Shown: positions 8,577-16,146 of the stretch, in pieces
Numbering within the stretch: position 1 is the stretch's first letter
Layout: each line of letters begins with the position of its first letter
Assembly: GCF_000702945.1 (NCBI RefSeq)
Contig: NZ_JNLE01000003.1
Coordinates: forward strand, 2,217,501 to 2,281,500
Source: Clostridium sp. KNHs205
GTDB taxonomy: Bacteria > Bacillota > Clostridia > Lachnospirales > Lachnospiraceae
Length of the DNA stretch: 64,000 nt
Reading direction: 5' to 3'
Notes under the pieces: model-generated
What the model was told of the DNA's origin: nothing
Databases searched by the model: none
Seen by the model: only the letters and a program-made list of their open reading frames with translations
Translations under genes and position numbers: made by a program

Positions 8577-9452
8577 ATGATGTCTGTAAGTCAAGTCATA
8601 AAATTAACAGGAGTAAGTTCCCGTACCCTGCAATACTACGATGAAATAGGTTTGTTAAAACCCAGTGAACACACTTCGGCTGGCTACCGCTTATATAATA
8701 ATGAAGCATTGCAAAAACTTCAGCAAATTCTCTTTTTCAAAGAATTAGGATTTAAGTTGCGAGAGATTTATGAATTAATAAGTCAACCAGATTTCAATAG
8801 GATTGAAGCATATAAAAAACAGAAAGAACTACTTCTGTTAAAACGTAATCGTACTGACAGGCTCATACAACTTCTTGGTCGCTTAGAGAAAGGGGAACAA
8901 TGTATGAGTTTTAAAGAATTTGATTTAACTAATTATATTAACGCATTAGAAGATTTCAAGAAAAGTAGTACAGATGATATTGTTAAATATTGGGGAAGCG
9001 CTGAGAATTTTGATTTGTTGATACGAAAAGTAAAAGAGGATGAACCGAAAGTTACTAAACTTGCTATAAAAGAATATGGAAGTGTCGAAAAATACACTGA
9101 AGCCATGAAGTACAATCTGGAACATTTTTCTGAAATCATGGAACAACAAATGTCTGAAGATGTCAAAGAAATAGCAATACAAAACGACGAACTTTACACA
9201 AGGTTAACTGCGGATATGGCAAGAGATATATCCTCCGATGAAATACAGAATATTGTCCATGAAATAAATAAGTTTATGCGTAAACATGCGTCTGTTGATT
9301 TAATCGGAAACAATTACTGGAATGTTGTTATCAATTCATATTCAAGTGATTATGTAAAGGCAATAACTGATACGAAATATGGTATAGGTGCTTCTGATTA
9401 TCTTGTAAAAGCTTTTCAGTTTTACTTAGATAATAGAAATGTTGAAGAATAA
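8577..9452 (+). CDS. MerR-family regulator with TipA-type effector domain
   Basis: A transcription activator of 291 aa. Residues 1-70 are the MerR winged helix (VSQVIKLTGVSSRTLQYYDE, then GYRLYNNEALQKLQQI), residues about 75-110 the dimerisation coiled coil, and residues about 150-285 an all-helical TipAS-like antibiotic-recognition domain (YGSVEKYTEAMKYNLEHF region). TipA proteins bind bulky peptide antibiotics or other drugs and switch on resistance genes. ATG 8577 is preferred over TTG 8568 because AGGAG lies 9 bases upstream. No target gene follows directly: the next 950 bases are non-coding. Confidence 0.9.
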   Translation: MMSVSQVIKLTGVSSRTLQYYDEIGLLKPSEHTSAGYRLYNNEALQKLQQILFFKELGFKLREIYELISQPDFNRIEAYKKQKELLLLKRNRTDRLIQLLGRLEKGEQCMSFKEFDLTNYINALEDFKKSSTDDIVKYWGSAENFDLLIRKVKEDEPKVTKLAIKEYGSVEKYTEAMKYNLEHFSEIMEQQMSEDVKEIAIQNDELYTRLTADMARDISSDEIQNIVHEINKFMRKHASVDLIGNNYWNVVINSYSSDYVKAITDTKYGIGASDYLVKAFQFYLDNRNVEE

Positions 9453-9483
9453 CTTACAAACTTCAATTTAATTGTGTAGATTT

Positions 9484-9515
9484 ACTAAAGGAACGGAAAT
9501 CCCCGTTCCTTTAGT
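9484..9515 (+). terminator. Perfect hairpin after the MerR gene
   Basis: A 13-bp stem (9484-9496 with 9503-9515) and 6-nt loop lies 30 bases after the MerR stop codon. The following bases are only moderately T-rich, so it may be a weak terminator or an RNA-stabilising stem. Confidence 0.5.
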
Positions 9516-9577
9516 CTGTATATATTTTCTGTTTTGGCATAATCCAAAATTCAAAAATGAATTTGTCTACAGTCTGA

Positions 9578-9606
9578 AGCCACAGCAGCAATTGCTGTGG
9601 CTTTTT
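9578..9606 (+). terminator. Intrinsic terminator
   Basis: AGCCACAGCA (9578-9587) pairs with TGCTGTGGCT (9593-9602) and is followed by a T run to 9606. It is a textbook rho-independent terminator downstream of the MerR gene. Confidence 0.8.
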
Positions 9607-9609
9607 GTA

Positions 9610-10404
9610 ACTTATCAGGTGATGTCCAAAGTTGAATATTTATTTTTGGCAATAGTAATAAGTAATATCATTTTAATTTTATGTTAGTAATAAATGCCAT
9701 GTTTTTCTTAAAGTAACAGAGAAATACACTATCACATTGGCGGAAAGGAGAAAAAAGAAAAAACAGTTCGCTGACTATGATGGTAAAAAGTACAAGCTAA
9801 TGGGGACAGACAGTAGTAACTTACACCATCATTTTCTTAACATACCAGTAAAATATACTACCATTATGATAATATCAGGGGTTTTAGGGGCTGTACCCCT
9901 AACCAGAAGCATTTGTATTACAAAGTGCGTATCTGGCCAAATACTTGTGTTTCCTGAAGCAGTTATGGTACCGAATAATGTTATACTGGTGATGGTAAGA
10001 TTCGTTTCAGCATTGGTTACAACTGTAATTCGTGCGGGTCCGCTGATGTTATAGTCATCTCACTGTTATATACGACTCCTGCTACATTGGTTGCATAAGG
10101 CTTTATATAGAGTAGGTGGTATTATACTGGAGATTTGTTGGTCCTATAATTAAAATCTATAACATTATAGAGGTGAAAGAAACTCATAAAGCATTAGATA
10201 AAAAGTTACCAAAACTAACCTTTCTAATCTTATGAAAGTAGCTGTTACATCGGTACTGAAATCGAGGAAAATATTTACAGTTTAATAAAGTTACATAAAA
10301 GAATATGAATACAAACGAAGGGTAGGCAATAAAATGTCTATCCTTTAATTATGCTCTTAATGTCAAACCTCATGTCAATAAAGAGGAAAATAATTTAGAA
10401 GGAT
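9610..10404. other. Long non-coding stretch, probably decayed
   Basis: About 800 bases without a supported gene. A 105-codon frame at 9737 starts from a TTG or GTG and has unnatural composition, so it was not accepted. Short runs such as NQKHLYYKVRIWPNT and YTGDGKIRFSIGYN in other frames suggest a decayed secreted or surface protein, but no family could be named. Confidence 0.3.
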
Positions 10405-11396
10405 ATGAATACGAGGGCAATTGGTAATCCACTTCAATACCGTAATGGAATTAATTTATCATGGACAAGAGGAAGAATGCTTGCTAACTATCAATCCAGT
10501 TCTTATAATATTAGTTATAAGTATGATTATAATGGTTTGAGGACAAGTAAATCAGTATATAATTCTTCTAATGGGACTACTTTAGAGACTAAGTATTACT
10601 ACGATGGTAAACAATTAATTAAAGAAAAATCAGGTAATGATGTTTTATGGTTTTTGTATAATTACGATGGTTTATTGGTTGGATTTGAATTAAATGGAAC
10701 AACTTATTATTATGAAAAAAACATACAAGGTGACATAATAAAAATATATGATGATACGGGTAAAGAAGAAGTGGAATATACTTATGATGCATGGGGAAAA
10801 ATCACTAGTATGTCTGGGAATCAAACATTAGGAGAAAAAATCCATTCCGATATCGTGGATATTATTATGATAAGGAAACTGGTCTTTATTATTTGCAAAG
10901 TAGGTATTATGATAATGAAATTAAAAGATATTTAAATTCTGATAATTTTAATATTTTAGGTGTAGATAGGAGCAGTGTAAGCCAGGATAATTTATATACA
11001 TATTGTTCAAATAATCCGGTTAATTGCAGCGACCCAAGTGGAGAGTTTAACTTCAAGTGGGTATTAAAACATGCTAGATCTAAAAAATTTGTCTCAACTG
11101 CTCTTGATATTGCAATAGGTTTAGTACTAGATAAAGGAACTTCGGGTATAAAAACAACCATATCAAAAAAGATAAAGGAATATGGAGAAAAAAGAGCACA
11201 AATATGGTTTTCTCAAGTGCTGCGTAATAAGTTAATTGCAAAGTATCTGGGTGCAAAAGTAGCTAATAAATTGGTTAGTTCATCAACAATAATCTGGGAG
11301 TTTATATCAGTGTACTTAGATCCAGGATTAGCAATTTTTAATGCAATTGATAAAAGAGATAAAAAACCAAATAATGGGTATTGGGAATTTTGGTAA
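10405..11396 (+). pseudogene. RHS-repeat protein C-terminal core and tip, 5'-truncated and frameshifted
   Basis: YD repeats (YKYDYNGLRTSKSVYN, YNYDGLLVGFELNGTTYYY, VEYTYDAWGKI) lead to the RHS core. At the A6 run at about 10834-10839 the frame shifts by one; with one extra A it would read NPFRYRGYYYDKETGLYYLQ and join directly to the downstream frame SRYYDNEIKRYLNSDN ... YCSNNPVNCSDPSGEF. After the DPSG boundary comes a variable tip of about 115 aa (KHARSKKFVSTALDIAIG ...), which may be a toxin domain of unknown type. The many upstream repeats and any signal are missing. A small membrane protein gene follows and could be its immunity gene. Confidence 0.8.
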
Positions 11397-11507
11397 TGTT
11401 AAATTTTCAAGAACTAATTCCCCATTAAATAGATATACTTAAAATTTAAAAGAACAATAACATATGCAAGCCTAAAAATATTAAATTAAGATTTGAGAGG
11501 TATTAAA

Positions 11508-11711
11508 TTGAGTAAAAGAGAAAAATACATTAAATATATTATGGAATTTATTATGCTGTTTATTGCATTTATGATTGGGGCATATTTGGAATTACCTAAA
11601 TTATTATCGTTAATTATTAGCGCACTAATTTTTTATCTAGAAATTGCTTTTTTTAAAATTATCAAAAGGATTATTTTTAAGAAAAATAACAAAAATGATG
11701 AGAAAAAATGA
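11508..11711 (+). CDS. Small two-helix membrane protein, candidate RHS-tip immunity protein
   Basis: A 67-aa protein starting at TTG 11508 (AGAGG 7 bases upstream; another TTG at 11493 is less well placed). Residues about 8-28 (YIMEFIMLFIAFMIGAYL) and 32-52 (LLSLIISALIFYLEIAFF) look like two transmembrane helices, followed by a strongly basic tail. It lies 111 bases after the RHS tip, the standard position for a cognate immunity gene. No family was recognised, so the immunity role is inferred from position and size only. Confidence 0.55.
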   Translation: MSKREKYIKYIMEFIMLFIAFMIGAYLELPKLLSLIISALIFYLEIAFFKIIKRIIFKKNNKNDEKK

Positions 11712-11949
11712 ATAGAAATACTTATCTTTCCTATGTAGACTGCTTTAAAGAAACAACAGAATTTATTTATGATAGCAAAAACGAAGAAACAATACAATTA
11801 GGTTAAGCCGTGAAATACTGGAAGCTGTATAAACATGGTGCGATAATTATCTTATATTTGTATGTTTGCTGTAGATGTATCGATTGTTATTTCTAAAATA
11901 AAATTTCATCAAAAAATATTATATATAGACATTCTTGCAATAATGAAAA

Positions 11950-12597
11950 AAAAGGCGAAGGAAGAAGCTGGAGATTATCCACTTTACTATACAGAATGGA
12001 ATGGATCGAAAGAATTTGATAGGAACTATCATGCAGCATTTATTGCACAGACAATCGCGTATAACGAAGGACTGGTAGAAGGATATTCTTACTGGACTGT
12101 TTCTGATATTTTTGAAGAGCAGGGAATGAAGCTGGGACCATTTAAGAATGAATTTGGTCTATTGACGAATCATGGGATTGCAAAACCATCTTATCGTATT
12201 TTCCAGGCATTGCATGAAGCAAGAGATAAGCGTCTGACTGTAGAGGGTGCCCATCGTACAGCGGAAGTTCTCGCTTTAAATGGAGATAAGGAAATAACGG
12301 TATTTGCATATAACCATGACATTGAACGGAGAAATATCAAAGTCGAAAAAATGAACATATTGATTTGCGGCAAAGTTTCTTCGATTACAAAAGCAGTGAT
12401 TGATGAGAAACATTCTAATCCACTCAATACATGATAAAAAATGGGAAGTCCAAAATATTTGAAGAAGGATTAAATTGAAAAATTAGAAGATGCTTCCAAA
12501 CTAACTTATGAAAACGTTGCAATAGTAGAAGGGGATACTCAGTAAATTGAGTTTATAGCAGAACCAGAGAGCGTAACAATTTTTAAAGTACGGATCG
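11950..12597 (+). pseudogene. C-terminal remnant of a GH39 beta-xylosidase
   Basis: The frame from about 11950 reads like the end of GH39 enzymes: PLYYTEWNGSKEFDRNYH with the catalytic-region TEWN, then EGYSYWTVSDIFEEQGM, then FGLLTNHGIAKPSYRIF. After a stop at 12432 the homology continues through further stops (SPKYLKK, IEKLEDASKLTYENVAIVEG, IAEPESVTIFKV). The N-terminal two thirds are missing. It is clearly inactive. Confidence 0.75.
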
Positions 12598-12733
12598 AGA
12601 GACTTTGATAATATCAAAGCTTATTGTGAAAAGCAAGGAATTCCATTATATGTTATTGGAGATGCCCTCAGGGCAAGACGTGCCTTGAAGGCGGTTGCCG
12701 AAGCAAATGAAGCTGTAAGAGCCATTTCCTGAA
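12598..12733 (+). pseudogene. C-terminal scrap of a 2-enoate/2,4-dienoyl-CoA-reductase-like enzyme
   Basis: About 45 codons read FDNIKAYCEKQGIPLYVIGD and then ALRARRALKAVAEANEAVRAIS. This matches the end of the NAD(P)-binding domain of FAD/FMN/Fe-S NADH:flavin oxidoreductases (YVIGDA...RRAL motif). No start is present and it directly abuts the GH39 remnant, so it marks another deletion junction. Confidence 0.6.
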
Positions 12734-12849
12734 AGTAACGAAGGAGAAGGATATATCAAGTAAAATAAAGCATACAAAGAAAAAGATAAATAGTATGAAG
12801 CAAATTCGGTACTATTAATTTTGGATAGAGTGGTTTATAACTGAAAAAC

Positions 12850-12899
12850 GAGCAAAAAATGGGACTAAAAAATGAGATTTTAGCCCCGTTTTTTTGCTC
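12850..12899 (+). terminator. Intrinsic terminator
   Basis: GGGACTAAAA (12861-12870) pairs with TTTTAGCCCC (12878-12887), with one mismatch, followed by GTTTTTTT. Flanking GAGCAAAAAA/TTTTTTTGCTC extends the stem, so it could work in both directions. Confidence 0.7.
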
Positions 12900-13069
12900 T
12901 TCCAAGGATGACACAGGATAAGGCTCAATGAATGAATACTATTCGGTGGTTGCTTTCCGGTTTGGCTATTTCAATACCTAAAGGATGGTTTCTTCCGCAG
13001 GTATCAGCGGTTCGGTCACCAGAGGCTTCTTAAAGACATCATATTTTTTGATGAAGATTCTAAATCTTC

Positions 13070-13387
13070 TTATTCCTTTAACAACCCTATTGCACCCTTG
13101 TTCATTAGGCTATTGAGAAGCACTACTGTTTTTTCGATATCAGGTTGTTCTTCCCTTGTAAAGCAATATGTCATCATACCAACAATAGCAGACATGGTGT
13201 ATTCCAAACCGCATTCCAGTTTGTAATTATCTGTTTCATATGATTGTACCAGGGGGCGTGCCAAGGCTTTGTATGCATTTTTCATCTTTTCCTGAAAAGC
13301 CGGATCGCCGTTTTTTCCTAACAGAACAATAAAATATTGTTTGTTTTTATTGTACACTTCCACAAGATGTTTGAGTGGAAATTCCAC
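13070..13387 (-). pseudogene. C-terminal half of a TetR-family regulator
   Basis: A 105-codon frame corresponds to the ligand-binding half of a TetR protein (KHLVEVYNKNKQYFIVLLG, then ECGLEYTMSAIVGMMTYC). It has no N-terminal helix-turn-helix and no good ribosome binding site. Its missing 5' end faces the missing 5' end of the EFR1 ferredoxin gene at 13451. A single deletion across their shared promoter would explain both truncations. Confidence 0.65.
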
Positions 13388-13450
13388 GTTCCTAGTCGGT
13401 ATTATATTTTTGTGCTCTTCAATATCTGGTAAGACAGATGCTTCAATTTT

Positions 13451-13879
13451 ATGATATTATTACATGAAACCAGTAAGGAGAAAAAGAAAAAACTTTTTGA
13501 CTCAATGGAGAAGAAAATTAATGAGATCGTTACGGTTGTTAATTCCCACGAGTACCATGCAGTGGAAACGGGTACCATGACAGATAGAATTTTAAGAACA
13601 GGAATCTTGTATCGGTGTTTCTCGCCGTTTATTAAACAAATGGATAACAAATTCAAGATGGATCAAGGGTGCATTAGTTGTGGATTATGCAGCCAGGTCT
13701 GCCCGGTACATAATATTGAAATAAAGAATGGAATACCGACATGGAAGCATCAGTGTGAGATGTGTCTTGCCTGCTTAAACCTATGTCCAAAGCAGGTTAT
13801 CCAATACAAAAACTTATCGGAAGGAAAACAAAGGTACAAGAACCCTTATGTTGAAGTAAAAGATCTTATGCGCCGATAA
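13451..13879 (+). pseudogene. C-terminal ferredoxin part of an EFR1-family flavodoxin-ferredoxin
   Basis: A 142-codon frame ends in two intact [4Fe-4S] motifs (CISCGLCSQVCP and CEMCLACLNLCP) preceded by the linker helix typical of EFR1 proteins (LRTGILYRCFSPFIKQMDNK). The usual N-terminal flavodoxin domain (about 150 aa) is absent and the first ATG has no Shine-Dalgarno sequence. If still translated, the clusters are complete and it could carry electrons, for example to nearby radical SAM enzymes, but a remnant is more likely. Confidence 0.65.
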
Positions 13880-14033
13880 GAGTGCCATTGCTCTTAATAC
13901 GATAAAGTATCACAATATACTAAAATTCATTCATTTCAAAACTAGGTGAGATTCCTACTTGCTTTTCATAATTATATACATGATTTTTTTATTTTTGAAA
14001 AAGTGAAATGGAAATGAATAACTTTTTTTAGCA

Positions 14034-14062
14034 TTGACAGTAAAAATTGATTGCGTTACAAT
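14034..14062 (+). promoter_or_regulatory. Sigma-A promoter at the head of the biosynthetic cluster
   Basis: -35 TTGACA (14034-14039, perfect), 17-bp spacer, -10 TACAAT (14057-14062). It lies 30 bases before the TTG start of the GyrI-like gene. No other promoter of similar quality was seen before the main operon begins at 14855. Confidence 0.8.
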
Positions 14063-14092
14063 TAGTAAAAAGTAGGAAAAGGAGCAATAAAG

Positions 14093-14734
14093 TTGGAAAA
14101 GAAGGTCAAGTTGGATTACAAAAAAGAGTACAAGGATCTGTATATGCCAAAGAAAAATCCAGTCCTTATCAAGGTACCTTCCATGAACTTCTTTATGATT
14201 GATGGAAAAGGAATACCGGAAAGTGACGAGTATCACAGTGCAATGCAAAGTCTATATAGTTTTGCATTTACAATCAAGATGAGTAAGATGTCTGGTAATC
14301 AGCCACCAGGATACTTTGAATATGTTGTACCTCCTTTGGAGGGTCTGTGGAGCTGTGAGGACGGAGCATTTGTATTTGCAAAAAGGGACCAATGGATTTG
14401 GACATCCATAATTCGTCAGCCAGAGTTTGTTACACAGGAAGTATATTTGAATGCCCGGGATGAGATTGCAAAGAAAAAACCTGAAATTGATGTTACGAAA
14501 GTCAGGTTTGAGACTTTGGAAGAGGGACTTTGCGTACAGATTATGCATAATGGACCATACGACCAGGAGCAAAGTTCAATTGACCAGATATTACGGTACA
14601 TAGAAGAGAATAACTTGCAGGTAGATTTTGAGTCAGGGAGAAGACATCATGAGATTTATTTATCGGACCCAAGAAGATGTAAACCTGAAAGCTTAAAAAC
14701 TGTCATTCGTTATCCTGTAAAGAGAATCAGATAA
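14093..14734 (+). CDS. GyrI-like small-molecule-binding protein, probable cyclopropanoid hydrolase (self-resistance)
   Basis: A cytosolic stand-alone GyrI-like protein (213 aa, TTG start with GGAG 8 bases upstream). Family marks are KKNPVLIKVPSMNFFMIDGKG at residues 20-40, the first repeat ending in EYVVPPLEGLWS, the central RQPEFVT, and the closing HHEIYLSDPRR segment. Stand-alone GyrI-like proteins of the YtkR7/lin2189 type are known to open the cyclopropane ring of yatakemycin and CC-1065 and so protect the cell. Here it is first in a locus that also encodes the HemN-like radical SAM and methyltransferase pairs used to build such rings, which makes a resistance role attractive. The fold is well supported; the reaction is inferred. 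Listeria-like homologues occur without a cluster, so a general detoxifier is the alternative. Confidence 0.85.
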   Translation: MEKKVKLDYKKEYKDLYMPKKNPVLIKVPSMNFFMIDGKGIPESDEYHSAMQSLYSFAFTIKMSKMSGNQPPGYFEYVVPPLEGLWSCEDGAFVFAKRDQWIWTSIIRQPEFVTQEVYLNARDEIAKKKPEIDVTKVRFETLEEGLCVQIMHNGPYDQEQSSIDQILRYIEENNLQVDFESGRRHHEIYLSDPRRCKPESLKTVIRYPVKRIR

Positions 14735-14752
14735 CAATGTGTCTATTATTTT

Positions 14753-14812
14753 AAGAAGGCTTATACAAAAGCCGGCTTGATAAATCAAGCCAGCTTTTGT
14801 ATAAGCCTTCTT
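14753..14812 (+). terminator. Long hairpin terminator or attenuator between the resistance gene and the main operon
   Basis: Two 28-base arms (14753-14780 and 14785-14812) are complementary with one mismatch and a 4-nt loop. The GC-rich core GCCGGCTTGA/TCAAGCCAGC is preceded by ACAAAA and followed by TTTTGT, the A-tract/T-tract pattern of a bidirectional terminator. Only 42 bases then separate it from the TrpB-like start and no promoter is visible there, so the main operon may depend on readthrough. Confidence 0.75.
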
Positions 14813-14854
14813 GGCGCTTATATGCCTTTTACCAAAAAGAAAGGAATAAGAGTT

Positions 14855-16129
14855 ATGCCGGATTATGATATTCGATTAAGAGAAGAGAATATTCCCACAA
14901 GATGGTTCAATGCATTTCCCAAACTAGGAGTTGAAATTCCAAAGCCTATGAATAGCGAGGGAAAGAATCAAATCCAGAATATGAAAAAGATTCGCTTGCA
15001 AGAGCTGTCCAAAGAAGAAGAAAGCAAGGAGAAATGGTTAAAGATTCCAGAGGAAATTCTAAACGAATATGTGAAGGCGGGACGTCCCACAAGGTTGACC
15101 CGAGCTGTGAATCTCGAGAAGTATATAGGCTGTTCTTCTAGAATTTACTTGAAAAGAGAAGATACACTTCCAACTCATAGTTTCAAATTGAATACAGCAA
15201 TTGCACAAGTTTATTTTGCCCATAGGGAAAACATTAAGGAACTGGTTACGGAGACTGGTGCTGGACAGTGGGGAGCAGCGTTGGCATATGCGTGTCGGAA
15301 TTATGATATTAAGTGCCGCATTTTCTGGGCAAAAGTGTCGAAGGAGCAGAAAGAACTAAGAGCGATTATGGCCGGATTATATGGTGCGGAATTGGAACCA
15401 TCACCGAGTGTGAATACCAAAGCCGGAAGAGCAATTATGAAAAGCAATGAGTATGGCACCATAGGTTCGGGTATTAGTGAAGCCATTGAGTATGCATTGG
15501 AGCATGAAGAATGTCGCTATGTGTCCGGTAGTGTCCATAAACATATTTTGATTCATCAGTCCATCATAGGCCTGGAGACCAGGCTTCAATTAAAGCAGGC
15601 AGGAATAAAACCAGATGTATTAGTAGCTTGTGTTGGAGGAGGAAGTAATTTAGGAGGATTTATGCTTCCATTTATGATTTCTGAAGATTCAAATGACATT
15701 GTTTATCAAGGAGCAGAATCCATGGCATCTCCTCGTTTTACAAAAGGAGAGTATCGTTATGACCATTCCGACCCACTTGGATTCACGCCGTTAACTTGTT
15801 CTTATACGTTAGGAATGGATTTTGTCCCATCGCCAGTACATACAGGAGGTTTAAGACAGCATAATAGTTCACCGATCTTAGGAGCTTTATATAAAAACAA
15901 TATTTTAAAGATTAATGCTTACCAGCAGGAAGATATTTTTACTGCGGGAAGAGAACTGGCTATGAAAGAAGGTATCTTGCCAGCACCAGAAAGCTGTCAT
16001 GCAGTAAAAGCTGCAATTGACGTTGCGCTGCAAGCTGAAAAGGAAGGAAAGTCAAAGAATATTGTCGTCTGCTTAAGTGGTAGTGGATATTATGATATCA
16101 AGGGTTACAAAGAGGTTTTGAACTTTTAA
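14855..16129 (+). CDS. TrpB2-like PLP-dependent beta-replacement enzyme (first copy)
   Basis: A 424-aa homologue of tryptophan synthase beta chain 2. ATG 14855 is chosen because it gives the normal TrpB2 start (MPDYDIRLREENIPTRWFNA) with AAGGA about 10 bases upstream; the longest frame begins inside the hairpin. The PLP lysine is K111 in LPTHSFKLN (TrpB2 normally PTGSHKIN), the catalytic glutamate is E133 in ETGAGQWG, the phosphate loop is GGGSNLGG, and the C-terminal LSGSGYYD is present. TrpB enzymes convert serine to an aminoacrylate that is attacked by indole. No TrpA is present, so the nucleophile is probably a different aromatic compound. A second copy lies at 36722. Confidence 0.88.
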   Translation: MPDYDIRLREENIPTRWFNAFPKLGVEIPKPMNSEGKNQIQNMKKIRLQELSKEEESKEKWLKIPEEILNEYVKAGRPTRLTRAVNLEKYIGCSSRIYLKREDTLPTHSFKLNTAIAQVYFAHRENIKELVTETGAGQWGAALAYACRNYDIKCRIFWAKVSKEQKELRAIMAGLYGAELEPSPSVNTKAGRAIMKSNEYGTIGSGISEAIEYALEHEECRYVSGSVHKHILIHQSIIGLETRLQLKQAGIKPDVLVACVGGGSNLGGFMLPFMISEDSNDIVYQGAESMASPRFTKGEYRYDHSDPLGFTPLTCSYTLGMDFVPSPVHTGGLRQHNSSPILGALYKNNILKINAYQQEDIFTAGRELAMKEGILPAPESCHAVKAAIDVALQAEKEGKSKNIVVCLSGSGYYDIKGYKEVLNF

Positions 16130-16146
16130 GGAAAGGAAGAGTGGAT

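Noticed and set aside
9737..10054. A 105-codon plus-strand frame between the MerR and RHS genes
   Set aside because: It has no ATG with a ribosome binding site, an odd composition, and other frames carry fragments that look more protein-like. I treat the region as non-coding or decayed.
13955..14248. A 97-codon minus-strand frame over the cluster promoter
   Set aside because: It overlaps the strong sigma-A promoter and the GyrI-like gene and is very rich in Phe, Ser and Leu, as expected for a shadow frame.
14753..14812. The 28-bp inverted repeat as a transposon end
   Set aside because: The arms are adjacent with a 4-base loop and have terminator-type A and T tracts. No second copy or transposase lies nearby.
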